A DNA stretch of 64,000 nucleotides from SMWN01 sp965261165 (GTDB taxonomy: Bacteria > Pseudomonadota > Gammaproteobacteria > Eutrophobiales > Eutrophobiaceae), in the NCBI GenBank assembly GCA_965261165.1, contig OZ253445.1, positions 1,302,001 to 1,366,000 of the forward strand. The letters are read 5' to 3'. Below, one piece after another: positions 27,389-35,520 of the stretch. Position 1 is the first letter of the stretch. Every line of letters begins with the position of its first letter. Position numbers and translations under genes: made by a program. The notes beneath the pieces were generated by a model, which saw only the letters and a program-made list of their open reading frames with translations, was not told the DNA's origin and ran no database searches.

Positions 27389-30300
27389 TCATGCCAATTC
27401 TTTATGTAAGTCCTGTAAACAATTAACCTGACTCATATCATTATTTTTCAAAGCCAATATCGTCGCCATAGCACCTGCCATGGTTGTAGTGTAGAAAACC
27501 TTATGCTGTAAAGCAGTTCGACGAATTGAATAAGAATCTGCAATCGCCTGTTTATCTTCTGTTGTATTCACAATCATATCGATCTGATCATTTTTTAACA
27601 TATCAACAATATGTGGTTGGCCTTCTCGCACCTTGTTAATGCCTTGGCACTTTAGTCCAGTAGCCTGAATAATTTTTGCAGTGCCATGTGTTGCACAAAG
27701 AGTGAAACCAAGCTCAACCAAACCTTTGGCAGCAATCACAGCATCATCTTTATCTTCATTACGCACACTGATAAATACCATACCTGATTTTGGGATCACG
27801 TCACCAGATGCCAGTTGCCCTTTGGCAAATGCTTCTCCAAAAGTCCTACCTACCCCCATGACTTCGCCGGTCGATTTCATTTCAGGCCCCAACAATGAAT
27901 CAACTCCTGGAAATTTAATGAACGGAAATACAGATTCCTTAACAAAATAATAGTTGTTGTTTTTTGCTTTGCTGACATTTTGTTCAGCAAGATTTTTTCC
28001 TACCATACAGTTTGCAGCTACTCTCGCTAATGGAATGCCTATTGCCTTAGAAACGAAAGGCACCGTTCTTGAGGCACGAGGATTCACCTCCAATACATAA
28101 ATATCATTATCTTGAATAGCGAATTGCGCATTCATTAAACCGATAACTTTCAGTTCTTTAGCCATAGCACACACCTGTTCTTCAAGTTGAGCCTGAATCT
28201 CTTTACTTAAACTATGCGGAGGCAAAGAACATGCTGAGTCTCCTGAGTGTACGCCTGCCTGCTCAATATGTTCCATAATGCCACCAATCAAGACCTCTTC
28301 ACCATCGCAGATGGCATCGACATCGACCTCAATAGCGTCATTTAAAAACCTATCTAGTAACACAGGTGATTCATTGGAAACTGAAACTGCAGTACTCATA
28401 TAGGTTCGTAGATCATTTTCATTGTAAACAATCTCCATGGCACGCCCACCCAAGACATAAGAAGGCCTGACAACGAGCGGATAACCAATTTCTTCAGCTA
28501 GCTTAACGGCCTGTTTGGTTTTTCTGGCGGTGCGGTTTGGCGGTTGTTTTAAATCCAGTTCCACTAATAATTTCTGAAAGCGTTCACGATCTTCAGCCAA
28601 ATCGATAGAATCTGGAGAAGTGCCAATGATTGGTACCCCAGCAACTTCAAGTTCACGTGCCAATTTCAACGGCGTCTGTCCACCATATTGCACAATGACG
28701 CCATATGGTTTTTCAAGATCAATAATTTCTAGTACATCTTCCAATGTCAAAGGCTCAAAATACAAGCGATCAGAGGTATCATAATCTGTCGAAACTGTCT
28801 CCGGATTACAGTTCACCATAATCGTTTCATAGCCTGCTTCACGCATGGCCAGTGCCGCCTGAACACAACAATAGTCAAATTCTATTCCTTGTCCGATGCG
28901 GTTTGGTCCGCCACCCAACACCATGATTTTCTGTTTATCAGTTGGTTCAGCTTCGCATTCTTCTTCATAAGTGGAATACATATAAGCTGTTGTCGCTGCA
29001 AATTCTGCAGCACAGGAATCAACGCGTTTAAATACAGGACGAATATTATTTTTGCGTCTACTTTTTCTAATCGTCTGCTCTGTAACTTCGATCAATGTTG
29101 CTAAACGACTATCGGAAAAACCTTTGCGTTTAAGTTGACGTAATCTGTCTGGCACTAATGATTTTTCGCCTTGCTGTATTACTGTTTTTTCTTCTTCAAC
29201 TAGATCCTGGATCTGCGCCAGGAACCAGAGATCAATCTTGCAACATTGATGAATTTCATCAATAGTCATGCCGCGACGAAAGGCCTCTGCCACAAATAGC
29301 AGACGTTCTCCTTTGGGAACTCGCATTTCTCTCTGTATGCGCTCCAGTGCATCTTCATCATCACTAATAGCAGGTTCGTTCAGACCATCCAGTTCAGTTT
29401 CCAATCCACGCAAGGCTTTCTGTAAAGACTCCTGAAATGTTCTGCCTATAGCCATGACTTCACCAACAGATTTCATCTGCGTTGTCAGACGATCATCTGC
29501 CTTTGGAAATTTTTCAAAAGTGAACCTAGGGATTTTGGTCACGACATAATCGACGGTAGGTTCGAAGGATGCTGGTGTTGCACCACCGGTAATTTCATTA
29601 TCCAGTTCGTCCAGTGTATATCCTACCGCCAACTTCGCGGCGACTCTGGCTATCGGGAAACCAGTTGCCTTGGATGCCAGCGCTGATGAACGTGATACAC
29701 GTGGATTCATTTCAATAACTATTAACTCACCGTTATTAGGATTTGTAGCAAATTGAACATTTGCTCCTCCAGTCTCTACACCAACTTCACGCAGTACCGC
29801 AATCGAGGCATCACGCATAATTTGATATTCCTTATCCGTCAGTGTTTGTGTCGGTGCGATGGTAATCGAATCGCCTGTATGCACGCCCATAGGATCAAGA
29901 TTTTCGATAGAACAAATGATGATGCAATTATCTTTACGATCACGCACCACTTCCATTTCAAATTCCTTCCAGCCAAGCACAGACTGTTCCAGCAAGACTT
30001 CGGATGTTGGTGATGCATCTAGCCCATGCTCACAAATATCAAGAAATTCCTCACGATTATAAGCGATACCCCCGCCTGTACCGCCCAATGTAAATGATGG
30101 TCGGATGATAGTTGGAAAACCAATTTCTTTCTGAGCAATCTTTGCTTCATCCATACCATGAACTACTAATGATTTTGGTGCAGACAAACCTATCTTTGTC
30201 ATCGCATCTTTAAATAGTTGACGATCTTCGGCCTTATCTATGGCATCTACAGATGCTCCAATGAGTTCAATGTTATATTTTTCCAGTACACCTTTACGAT

Positions 30301-30607
30301 TTAGATCCAGAGCGCAGTTCAGTGCCGTCTGCCCGCCCATAGTTGGTAAGATTGCGTCAGGATATTCTTTCTTGATAATTCTTTCTACAACCTGCCAGTG
30401 GACCGGTTCAATATACGTCGCATCGGCCATTTCCGGATCAGTCATAATCGTAGCCGGATTTGAATTTACCAGAATGACACGATAGCCTTCTTCCTTTAAC
30501 GCTTTGCAGGCCTGGGCTCCTGAATAATCAAATTCACATGCCTGTCCGATAATGATCGGACCTGCTCCAATGATTAAAATACTTTCTATGTCTGACCGTT
30601 TTGGCAT
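27389..30607 (-). CDS. carB: Carbamoyl phosphate synthase large subunit
   Basis: 1072 residues, full length. It makes carbamoyl phosphate from bicarbonate, ATP and ammonia channelled from CarA. Two homologous ATP-grasp halves are clear: the first opens SILIIGAGPIIIGQACEFDY and the second IMVLGGGPNRIGQGIEFDYC. The C-terminal allosteric domain (GLVELGFTLCATHGTAKIIQ) would bind UMP and ornithine. It starts 5 bp after the carA stop. Confidence 0.98.
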   Translation of the reverse strand: MPKRSDIESILIIGAGPIIIGQACEFDYSGAQACKALKEEGYRVILVNSNPATIMTDPEMADATYIEPVHWQVVERIIKKEYPDAILPTMGGQTALNCALDLNRKGVLEKYNIELIGASVDAIDKAEDRQLFKDAMTKIGLSAPKSLVVHGMDEAKIAQKEIGFPTIIRPSFTLGGTGGGIAYNREEFLDICEHGLDASPTSEVLLEQSVLGWKEFEMEVVRDRKDNCIIICSIENLDPMGVHTGDSITIAPTQTLTDKEYQIMRDASIAVLREVGVETGGANVQFATNPNNGELIVIEMNPRVSRSSALASKATGFPIARVAAKLAVGYTLDELDNEITGGATPASFEPTVDYVVTKIPRFTFEKFPKADDRLTTQMKSVGEVMAIGRTFQESLQKALRGLETELDGLNEPAISDDEDALERIQREMRVPKGERLLFVAEAFRRGMTIDEIHQCCKIDLWFLAQIQDLVEEEKTVIQQGEKSLVPDRLRQLKRKGFSDSRLATLIEVTEQTIRKSRRKNNIRPVFKRVDSCAAEFAATTAYMYSTYEEECEAEPTDKQKIMVLGGGPNRIGQGIEFDYCCVQAALAMREAGYETIMVNCNPETVSTDYDTSDRLYFEPLTLEDVLEIIDLEKPYGVIVQYGGQTPLKLARELEVAGVPIIGTSPDSIDLAEDRERFQKLLVELDLKQPPNRTARKTKQAVKLAEEIGYPLVVRPSYVLGGRAMEIVYNENDLRTYMSTAVSVSNESPVLLDRFLNDAIEVDVDAICDGEEVLIGGIMEHIEQAGVHSGDSACSLPPHSLSKEIQAQLEEQVCAMAKELKVIGLMNAQFAIQDNDIYVLEVNPRASRTVPFVSKAIGIPLARVAANCMVGKNLAEQNVSKAKNNNYYFVKESVFPFIKFPGVDSLLGPEMKSTGEVMGVGRTFGEAFAKGQLASGDVIPKSGMVFISVRNEDKDDAVIAAKGLVELGFTLCATHGTAKIIQATGLKCQGINKVREGQPHIVDMLKNDQIDMIVNTTEDKQAIADSYSIRRTALQHKVFYTTTMAGAMATILALKNNDMSQVNCLQDLHKELA

Positions 30608-30612
30608 AGGAC

Positions 30613-31743
30613 TTACTTATTGGCTCGCATCAATTCAATAAAATATTCAAATAAAGGACGAATATCGTGTGGTCCAGGACTCGCTTCAGGATGGCCTTGG
30701 AAACTGAAGGCTGGGAGTTTATGATGATGAACCCCCTGCAGAGAGCCGTCAAACAAGGAACGATGTGTGGCACGCAAAGTTTCTGGCAAACTGGCTTCAT
30801 CCACAGCAAAGCCATGATTTTGACTAGAGATCATCACTCGCTGAGTTTCCAAACATTGTACTGGATGATTGGCGCCGTGATGTCCAAATTTCATTTTGAT
30901 GGTTTTTGCGCCCATGGCTAAAGATAACAATTGGTGGCCAAGACAAATACCAAACACAGGTATCTTGCTCGCCACAAGTTCGCTGATCGCTGCAATTGCA
31001 TAATCACAGGGTTCGGGATCGCCAGGCCCATTAGAAAGAAAGATACCTTCAGGTTTTTGCGCCAGTACTTCACTTGCTGGCGTCCATGCGGGAATAACGG
31101 TTAGATGACAACCAGATTCAGCCAGTATTCTTAATATATTGCGTTTAACACCAAAATCATAGGCGAGCACATTGAATGTCTTATTCTCCAATGTCGCATC
31201 AGGTAAACCATTTTTTAAGGACCATATCCCTTGGGACCATTCATAGCTTTTCTGAGTTGAAACAACCTTGGCCAGATCAGTGCCCAGTAAGCCTGGAAAT
31301 CCCTGCGCGGCCTGAACTGCTGTTTGTTCGTCTAGGTTTCCTGCAACGATACAGCCTTTTTGTGCGCCCTTCTCACGTAAAATACGTGTCAGACGACGCG
31401 TATCAATACCAGCAATCGCAACTACCTTGTTTCTCTTTAGGTAAGTGTCTAGTGGTTCATTGGAACGCCAGTTGCTTGCCTGAAATGGTAAGTCACGAAT
31501 CACTAGGCCACTGGCAAAAATTTCACCAGATTCTTCATCTTCAACATTGGTGCCAACATTTCCAATATGTGGTTGGGTCAGGGTAACTATCTGTTGACAA
31601 TAGGATGGATCACTTAGAATTTCCTGATAACCGGTAATTGCAGTATTGAAAACGACTTCGCCTACGGCTTGCCTGCCAACACCGATGGATTTGCCATAGA
31701 AAAGGCTGCCATCTTCTAATGCCAGCAACGCCGTATGATTCAA
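30613..31743 (-). CDS. carA: Carbamoyl phosphate synthase small subunit
   Basis: 376 residues. The C-terminal class I glutamine amidotransferase domain has the nucleophile in PVFGICLGHQLLSLAMGAKT, GLSNGPGDP-like IFLSNGPGDPEPCD, and the His/Glu pair in FSFQGHPEASPGPHD. The N-terminal domain contacts CarB. The gene heads the carA-carB-greA operon; no dapB is seen upstream, where about 350 bp of leader precede IS relics. Confidence 0.97.
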   Translation of the reverse strand: MNHTALLALEDGSLFYGKSIGVGRQAVGEVVFNTAITGYQEILSDPSYCQQIVTLTQPHIGNVGTNVEDEESGEIFASGLVIRDLPFQASNWRSNEPLDTYLKRNKVVAIAGIDTRRLTRILREKGAQKGCIVAGNLDEQTAVQAAQGFPGLLGTDLAKVVSTQKSYEWSQGIWSLKNGLPDATLENKTFNVLAYDFGVKRNILRILAESGCHLTVIPAWTPASEVLAQKPEGIFLSNGPGDPEPCDYAIAAISELVASKIPVFGICLGHQLLSLAMGAKTIKMKFGHHGANHPVQCLETQRVMISSQNHGFAVDEASLPETLRATHRSLFDGSLQGVHHHKLPAFSFQGHPEASPGPHDIRPLFEYFIELMRANK

Positions 31744-32096
31744 AAATTTTCTCCAGACACAATAAAAAAGAGCAACCAGAGCGGTTACTCCCAGTAATTC
31801 AGGCGCTGTGGATTGTACTTGAAATTACCTTGTTTTGTCTACGTAAGGGAGAGAATTGATTTTAGAGAATAATAGAGTGGTTTTTAATCCATAATGCACT
31901 TCACAGGTCGTTTTTTGTAACGAGCAAAATTGACTTCAGCTAGGGTAATTTGATGCATCCTAATTCTTTTTTTAATTATTCTAGGACATTCTTAATTATC
32001 TCAGGTAGTCCGTTTTAATCAGAGCATCCTTAGGGTAATTCGCGACTAGACTCCTTCATCTTGAGAAGACAAGAAAATTACATATAATCCTTTTAT
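31744..32096. other. Leader and intergenic region upstream of carA
   Basis: About 350 bp without a gene. It must hold the carAB promoter, but I see no clear arginine or pyrimidine operator and no confident riboregulator. Runs such as TAGGGTAATT recur twice (31941 and 32031 areas), without an evident function. Confidence 0.4.
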
Positions 32097-32570
32097 TGAG
32101 ACCTTTGCATAAATCCACCCAGCGACACCACTAAAATAGTAAAATAGCGTTCATTAAAATAAACCTTAAAGACTATTCATCCATGTACTGGGGAAAACCG
32201 GCCAATGCTCACTCGCAGATGCCCTCTTAGTTGAGCATAAATCATTGTTTGAACTAGATGCTGTACAGAGAGATTATCAATTGGAAACAGATTGAAAAAA
32301 CGCTCAGTCTCCTGATATGTTGTGACCTGCCAATCGATTCTTCATTCTTGCATATTTTTCTTTCTCAGTAAGCCCTTGGGACAGAGCAGGGGCAGCTTGT
32401 AACGACGGTTGATCAATCTGATAATCGCGGGTCAATGTATCCCGTCAAAACATATGAGACAGAATCAGACTAAATATCAAGAGAGACTTCTGATAAGTTA
32501 AATAGATAAGTTAAATACGATACAGAGGAGTCTCACCATGAGAAATAACACCGAGAAGCTGGTAAAAGAT
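32097..32570 (+). pseudogene. Remnant of the IS that gave rise to family A repeats
   Basis: Starts with TGAGACCTTTGCATAAATCC, the family A terminal repeat. Then CCTTAAAGACTATTCATCCA matches the family A leader at 6780, followed by a frame opening MYWGKPANAHSQMPSLVEHK that stops after some 37 codons. I cannot place the family. A 13-bp tandem duplication (GATAAGTTAAATA, 32492-32517) lies inside. Confidence 0.45.
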
Positions 32571-33127
32571 GGGCTTGTCGGTTAATCTAAAACAATGTCA
32601 AAATTCACATATTGGTTCAAATAAACGACAATAGGGTGCTTTATTTAAGACCTAATAGGCTATTTTAGGCTATTAGTGCCTTAGGTCTGCCCTTTAGGTA
32701 AATTTAAGACGGATTTATCCTAGTATTTACCCTAGTATTTACCTTGGGCAGGTATTAAATTGATGTCTTCAAAACCCAATCTATCTATGTCTTCAAACCC
32801 CAGCGTCATCACTCTTTTGCGGTTGAAAGTCAGTACACGCATACCTACCTGAAATTGCACCTTCTGCAATTGTTCTCTTGCAAAAAAATCCATTCGCAAA
32901 AAACATTCCATTTCACGAGCGCTCATATCTTCCATGAATTGTAACACCAGGGCGCGTAAGCCAAAGGCCACCCCTTTTTCTTTATGACCTTTAACCGAAT
33001 AGAGCTTAACCTAAGGTTTGGCCAGCTCATCGAATGACAATAAGGCCTCAAGTTTAGGCTAGGGATGCTCTGCTGCTATAAGATCGTCTAGTGCTATAAA
33101 CAGCGTGTTTTGTTGGTGTTTGCGCAT
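32571..33127 (-). pseudogene. IS5-like transposase remnant
   Basis: On the minus strand from ATG at 33127 the frame reads MRKHQQNTLFIALDDLIAAE then, through stop codons, KLEALLSFDELAKP, VKLYSVKGHKEKGVAFGLRA and LVLQFMEDMSAREMECFL. This is the N-terminal region of IS5-type transposases. In-frame stops and loss of the catalytic core make it dead. The left edge GGGCTTGTCGGTTAAT (32571) equals the terminal repeat of the family B MITEs, suggesting they derive from this IS. Short tandem duplications occur at 32719-32742 and near 32763-32800. Confidence 0.6.
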
Positions 33128-33318
33128 CAATAAGACCCGTTTTGCATGTCGGGTCATCTCATGTTTCGAGCTATTAATCGATAAGTCCATTAAGCCCATT
33201 CTGCGTGAATTTACGTTTTCTCTCAAGGTTCAGATCATGTTGATGGAAAAGCGGCACAAAAAGACAAGACAGCCAAGAAAGTATACAATCTCCGCGCAGA
33301 ATCAAGGCGGCATTTAAA

Positions 33319-33795
33319 GTGGCAAAAGCCAAAAAAGAAAAATCCAAAAGTAGCACTATCTCACTTAACAAAAAAGCTAAACATGACTACTTCATCGAAG
33401 ATCGATATGAAGCAGGACTCGCATTAGAAGGCTGGGAAGTTAAGAGTATTCGCGCGGGTCGCGTGCAGATCAACGAGAGCTACATTCTGCTACAAAATGG
33501 TGAAGCATTTCTTTTTGGAGCGCATATAACCGCCCTGCCGACGGCCTCGACTCACATCAAACCCGATCCAATGCGCAATAGGAAATGTTTACTCCATCGA
33601 ACCGAATTAAGCAGACTCATCGGTGCCGTAGAACGCAAAGGATATACCTTGATCCCAACAGCACTTTACTGGAAACATGGCCTGGTCAAACTTGAGATTG
33701 GACTCGCTCAGGGTAAGAAAGCCCATGACAAACGCGCGACAGAAAAAGAAAAAGACTGGAAACGCGAAAAACAAAGATTGTTAAAGATTCGTTAA
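33319..33795 (+). CDS. smpB: SsrA-binding protein SmpB
   Basis: 158 residues with a GTG start at 33319. It binds tmRNA and brings it to stalled ribosomes. Family segments are LNKKAKHDYFIEDRYEAGLA, LEGWEVKSIRAGRVQINESY, and the basic tail KKAHDKRATEKEKDWKREKQ. It lies about 100 bp upstream of the tmRNA gene, the classical neighbourhood. Confidence 0.96.
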   Translation: MAKAKKEKSKSSTISLNKKAKHDYFIEDRYEAGLALEGWEVKSIRAGRVQINESYILLQNGEAFLFGAHITALPTASTHIKPDPMRNRKCLLHRTELSRLIGAVERKGYTLIPTALYWKHGLVKLEIGLAQGKKAHDKRATEKEKDWKREKQRLLKIR

Positions 33796-33898
33796 TTAAA
33801 CTTTGCTGCCACTGTTTTACCCAAAATGATTTAGCCCAAGGACATAGCAATCTCGACCGCACATGTCGTATACTTCAACAGTAGGTTTTAAAGTTCAC

Positions 33899-34258
33899 GG
33901 GGGCGTATTGGCTTCGACGTGGGTAGCGAAACCCCAGGTGCATGTCGAGGTGTGGTTTCCTCGTAAAACTGACTACAACATTATAGTTGCCAACGACGAC
34001 AACTACGCACTAGCTGCTTAATACCCAGCATAGTGCCCTTGGCCTGATGTGTGCTTATACGCTCAGATAACCGAGGTCGACTCATATAAGATCGCGATGA
34101 AGCATGTTCGGTGTGGATTCGTTAAAACTTATCCGGACTCGCTCTATGTTTTCCCTGTCTGTCGGGTGATGTAGGGCTAAATTAATAGATAGAATAAACA
34201 TGTAGAGCCGAAGGCAGAGTACTTGCGGACGCGGGTTCGACTCCCGCCGCCTCCACCA
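33899..34258 (+). ncRNA. ssrA: Transfer-messenger RNA
   Basis: The RNA begins GGGGGCGTATTGGCTTCGAC and ends CTCCACCA, the 3' CGCCTCC pairing with the 5' GGGGGCG to form the acceptor stem; GCGGGTTCGACTCCCGC is the T arm. The tag frame at 33989-34021 encodes ANDDNYALAA then TAA. The A-rich resume context TTATAGTTGCC precedes it. It tags proteins from stalled ribosomes, working with SmpB. Confidence 0.97.
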
Positions 34259-34293
34259 ATTCATCATCCAGTAACATCCAAGGAAGTCCAATA

Positions 34294-34316
34294 AAGCCCC
34301 GTAAACCGGGGCTTTT
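34294..34316 (+). terminator. Rho-independent terminator of ssrA
   Basis: AAGCCCCG and CGGGGCTT form an 8-bp stem around TAAAC, followed by TT. It is 36 bp after the tmRNA 3' end. Confidence 0.8.
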
Positions 34317-34435
34317 ATAAGCGTTACCAATAGGTGGGCCGGAATCAATGGGTCGATTTATTGACGCTTACTTTTTAACTGCTTTATACTGCCAACACGC
34401 AATATCTATCTATCAACGACAATAAAGAAAATTAC

Positions 34436-35329
34436 TCACAGTTGATTAATTTCGTAGCCTTTACCCGCCAGCAAATCCAGCAATCCATTCTCGCCCACGA
34501 TGTGAGCAGCCCCCACCAAGACAAATTCGGTGTCTGTGTCTTTCAGCATCTGCTCAATCTGAGGAATCCAGTTCAGGTTTCTTTGCAGCAACAAGGAGTG
34601 GTAAAGCTCTGGTGCTTCTGCTTTCATGTCCTCCACGAATATTTTCGATAGACTCGGGCCATCACCGGTTCGCCAAGCGCGGATCATCTCTTCCACTAGT
34701 TCATCGATTTCATCAAGATCACGTAGTGACAATAAGATGAACTCACTCTCGTTACCCTCACCCATTGTGGCGATAAAGCCTATTTGCTGCTGCACTGTTT
34801 CTAGCTGGCCGAGAGACTTAGAATCAGCAATTGCCCGCGTGTTGAAATGCACATCCACTCCTTGTGGAGTAAAGCCCATGCTCTGAAATTCCAGCACCTG
34901 TAAAGTACTTACCAACAAACCAGGTTTGAATTTTTCCAACCTCATTAGAGGCAAACCAGTGCCAGCCGTGTATTCCGTTAAAGCAGCATAAGCCTCTTCA
35001 TTCAGGACTGTTTTCAGAGTCCGCCCGTCACTGTAGCTGAGTTGCTGCAACATTTGCGCTTGTACAGTCAGATCGCTCATCGCAGTAATATCTGTCTCAA
35101 AGTACAACTGCGAGCTGGCCTGATAGGCTTGATCAAATTCCTCGGGCAGAGGATAGTCACCTGGTCGCAACAAATGTACAGTGCCACCGAGATAGATGAT
35201 GTTGTCACCAGAGCTTACTGACCAGACAGAAGTCTCTGCCATAGCAGGAATCGTAAGTGTTAGACTCAGGTAGAGGGCGCACCCTGCTGTCACCATCTTG
35301 CTAATGCTGACATGACATAATTTATTCAT
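34436..35329 (-). CDS. TraB/GumN family protein
   Basis: 297 residues. The signal peptide has hydrophobic residues about 12-28 with likely cleavage after PAMA. The mature start VWSVSSGDNIIYLGGTVHLL then RPGDYPLPEEFDQAYQASSQ is the TraB/GumN signature; the C-terminal motif FVLVGAAHIVGENGLLDLLA is also family-typical. The family has an EreA/ChaN-like fold and may have hydrolase activity, but its role is unknown. It is the last chromosomal gene before the CRISPR array. Confidence 0.88.
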   Translation of the reverse strand: MNKLCHVSISKMVTAGCALYLSLTLTIPAMAETSVWSVSSGDNIIYLGGTVHLLRPGDYPLPEEFDQAYQASSQLYFETDITAMSDLTVQAQMLQQLSYSDGRTLKTVLNEEAYAALTEYTAGTGLPLMRLEKFKPGLLVSTLQVLEFQSMGFTPQGVDVHFNTRAIADSKSLGQLETVQQQIGFIATMGEGNESEFILLSLRDLDEIDELVEEMIRAWRTGDGPSLSKIFVEDMKAEAPELYHSLLLQRNLNWIPQIEQMLKDTDTEFVLVGAAHIVGENGLLDLLAGKGYEINQL

Positions 35330-35520
35330 CTTGAATTTCTCCTGCCTGGATGGTTTTGTTTAGCAAACCAATCGGAAAGACCCAATGCCGTCTGGATTTC
35401 TATGATTTGCACCTAGAATATTTATCGGTGATTTTATACAGCTATCTGTTAAAGGTAGCATGCCCGCAGCACAGGCGAAAGCCTGCCAATCGTATTCACA
35501 GTTCACGCTATCTACTATGC
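35330..35520. other. Array-flanking region at the 5' (crRNA-sense) end
   Basis: 191 bp between the TraB-like gene and the first CRISPR repeat. If crRNAs are read on the plus strand this is where a leader would lie. I see no strong promoter. TATGATTTGCA at 35401-35411 equals repeat positions 25-35, a possible vestige of a repeat. Confidence 0.4.

Noticed and set aside
31744..32096. Riboswitch or attenuator before carA
   Set aside because: I looked for paired stems with a T run or known riboswitch cores and found none convincing.
34082..34348. Minus-strand frame across the tmRNA
   Set aside because: It overlaps the complete tmRNA and its terminator; the peptide similarity often seen in databases for such frames is an annotation artefact.
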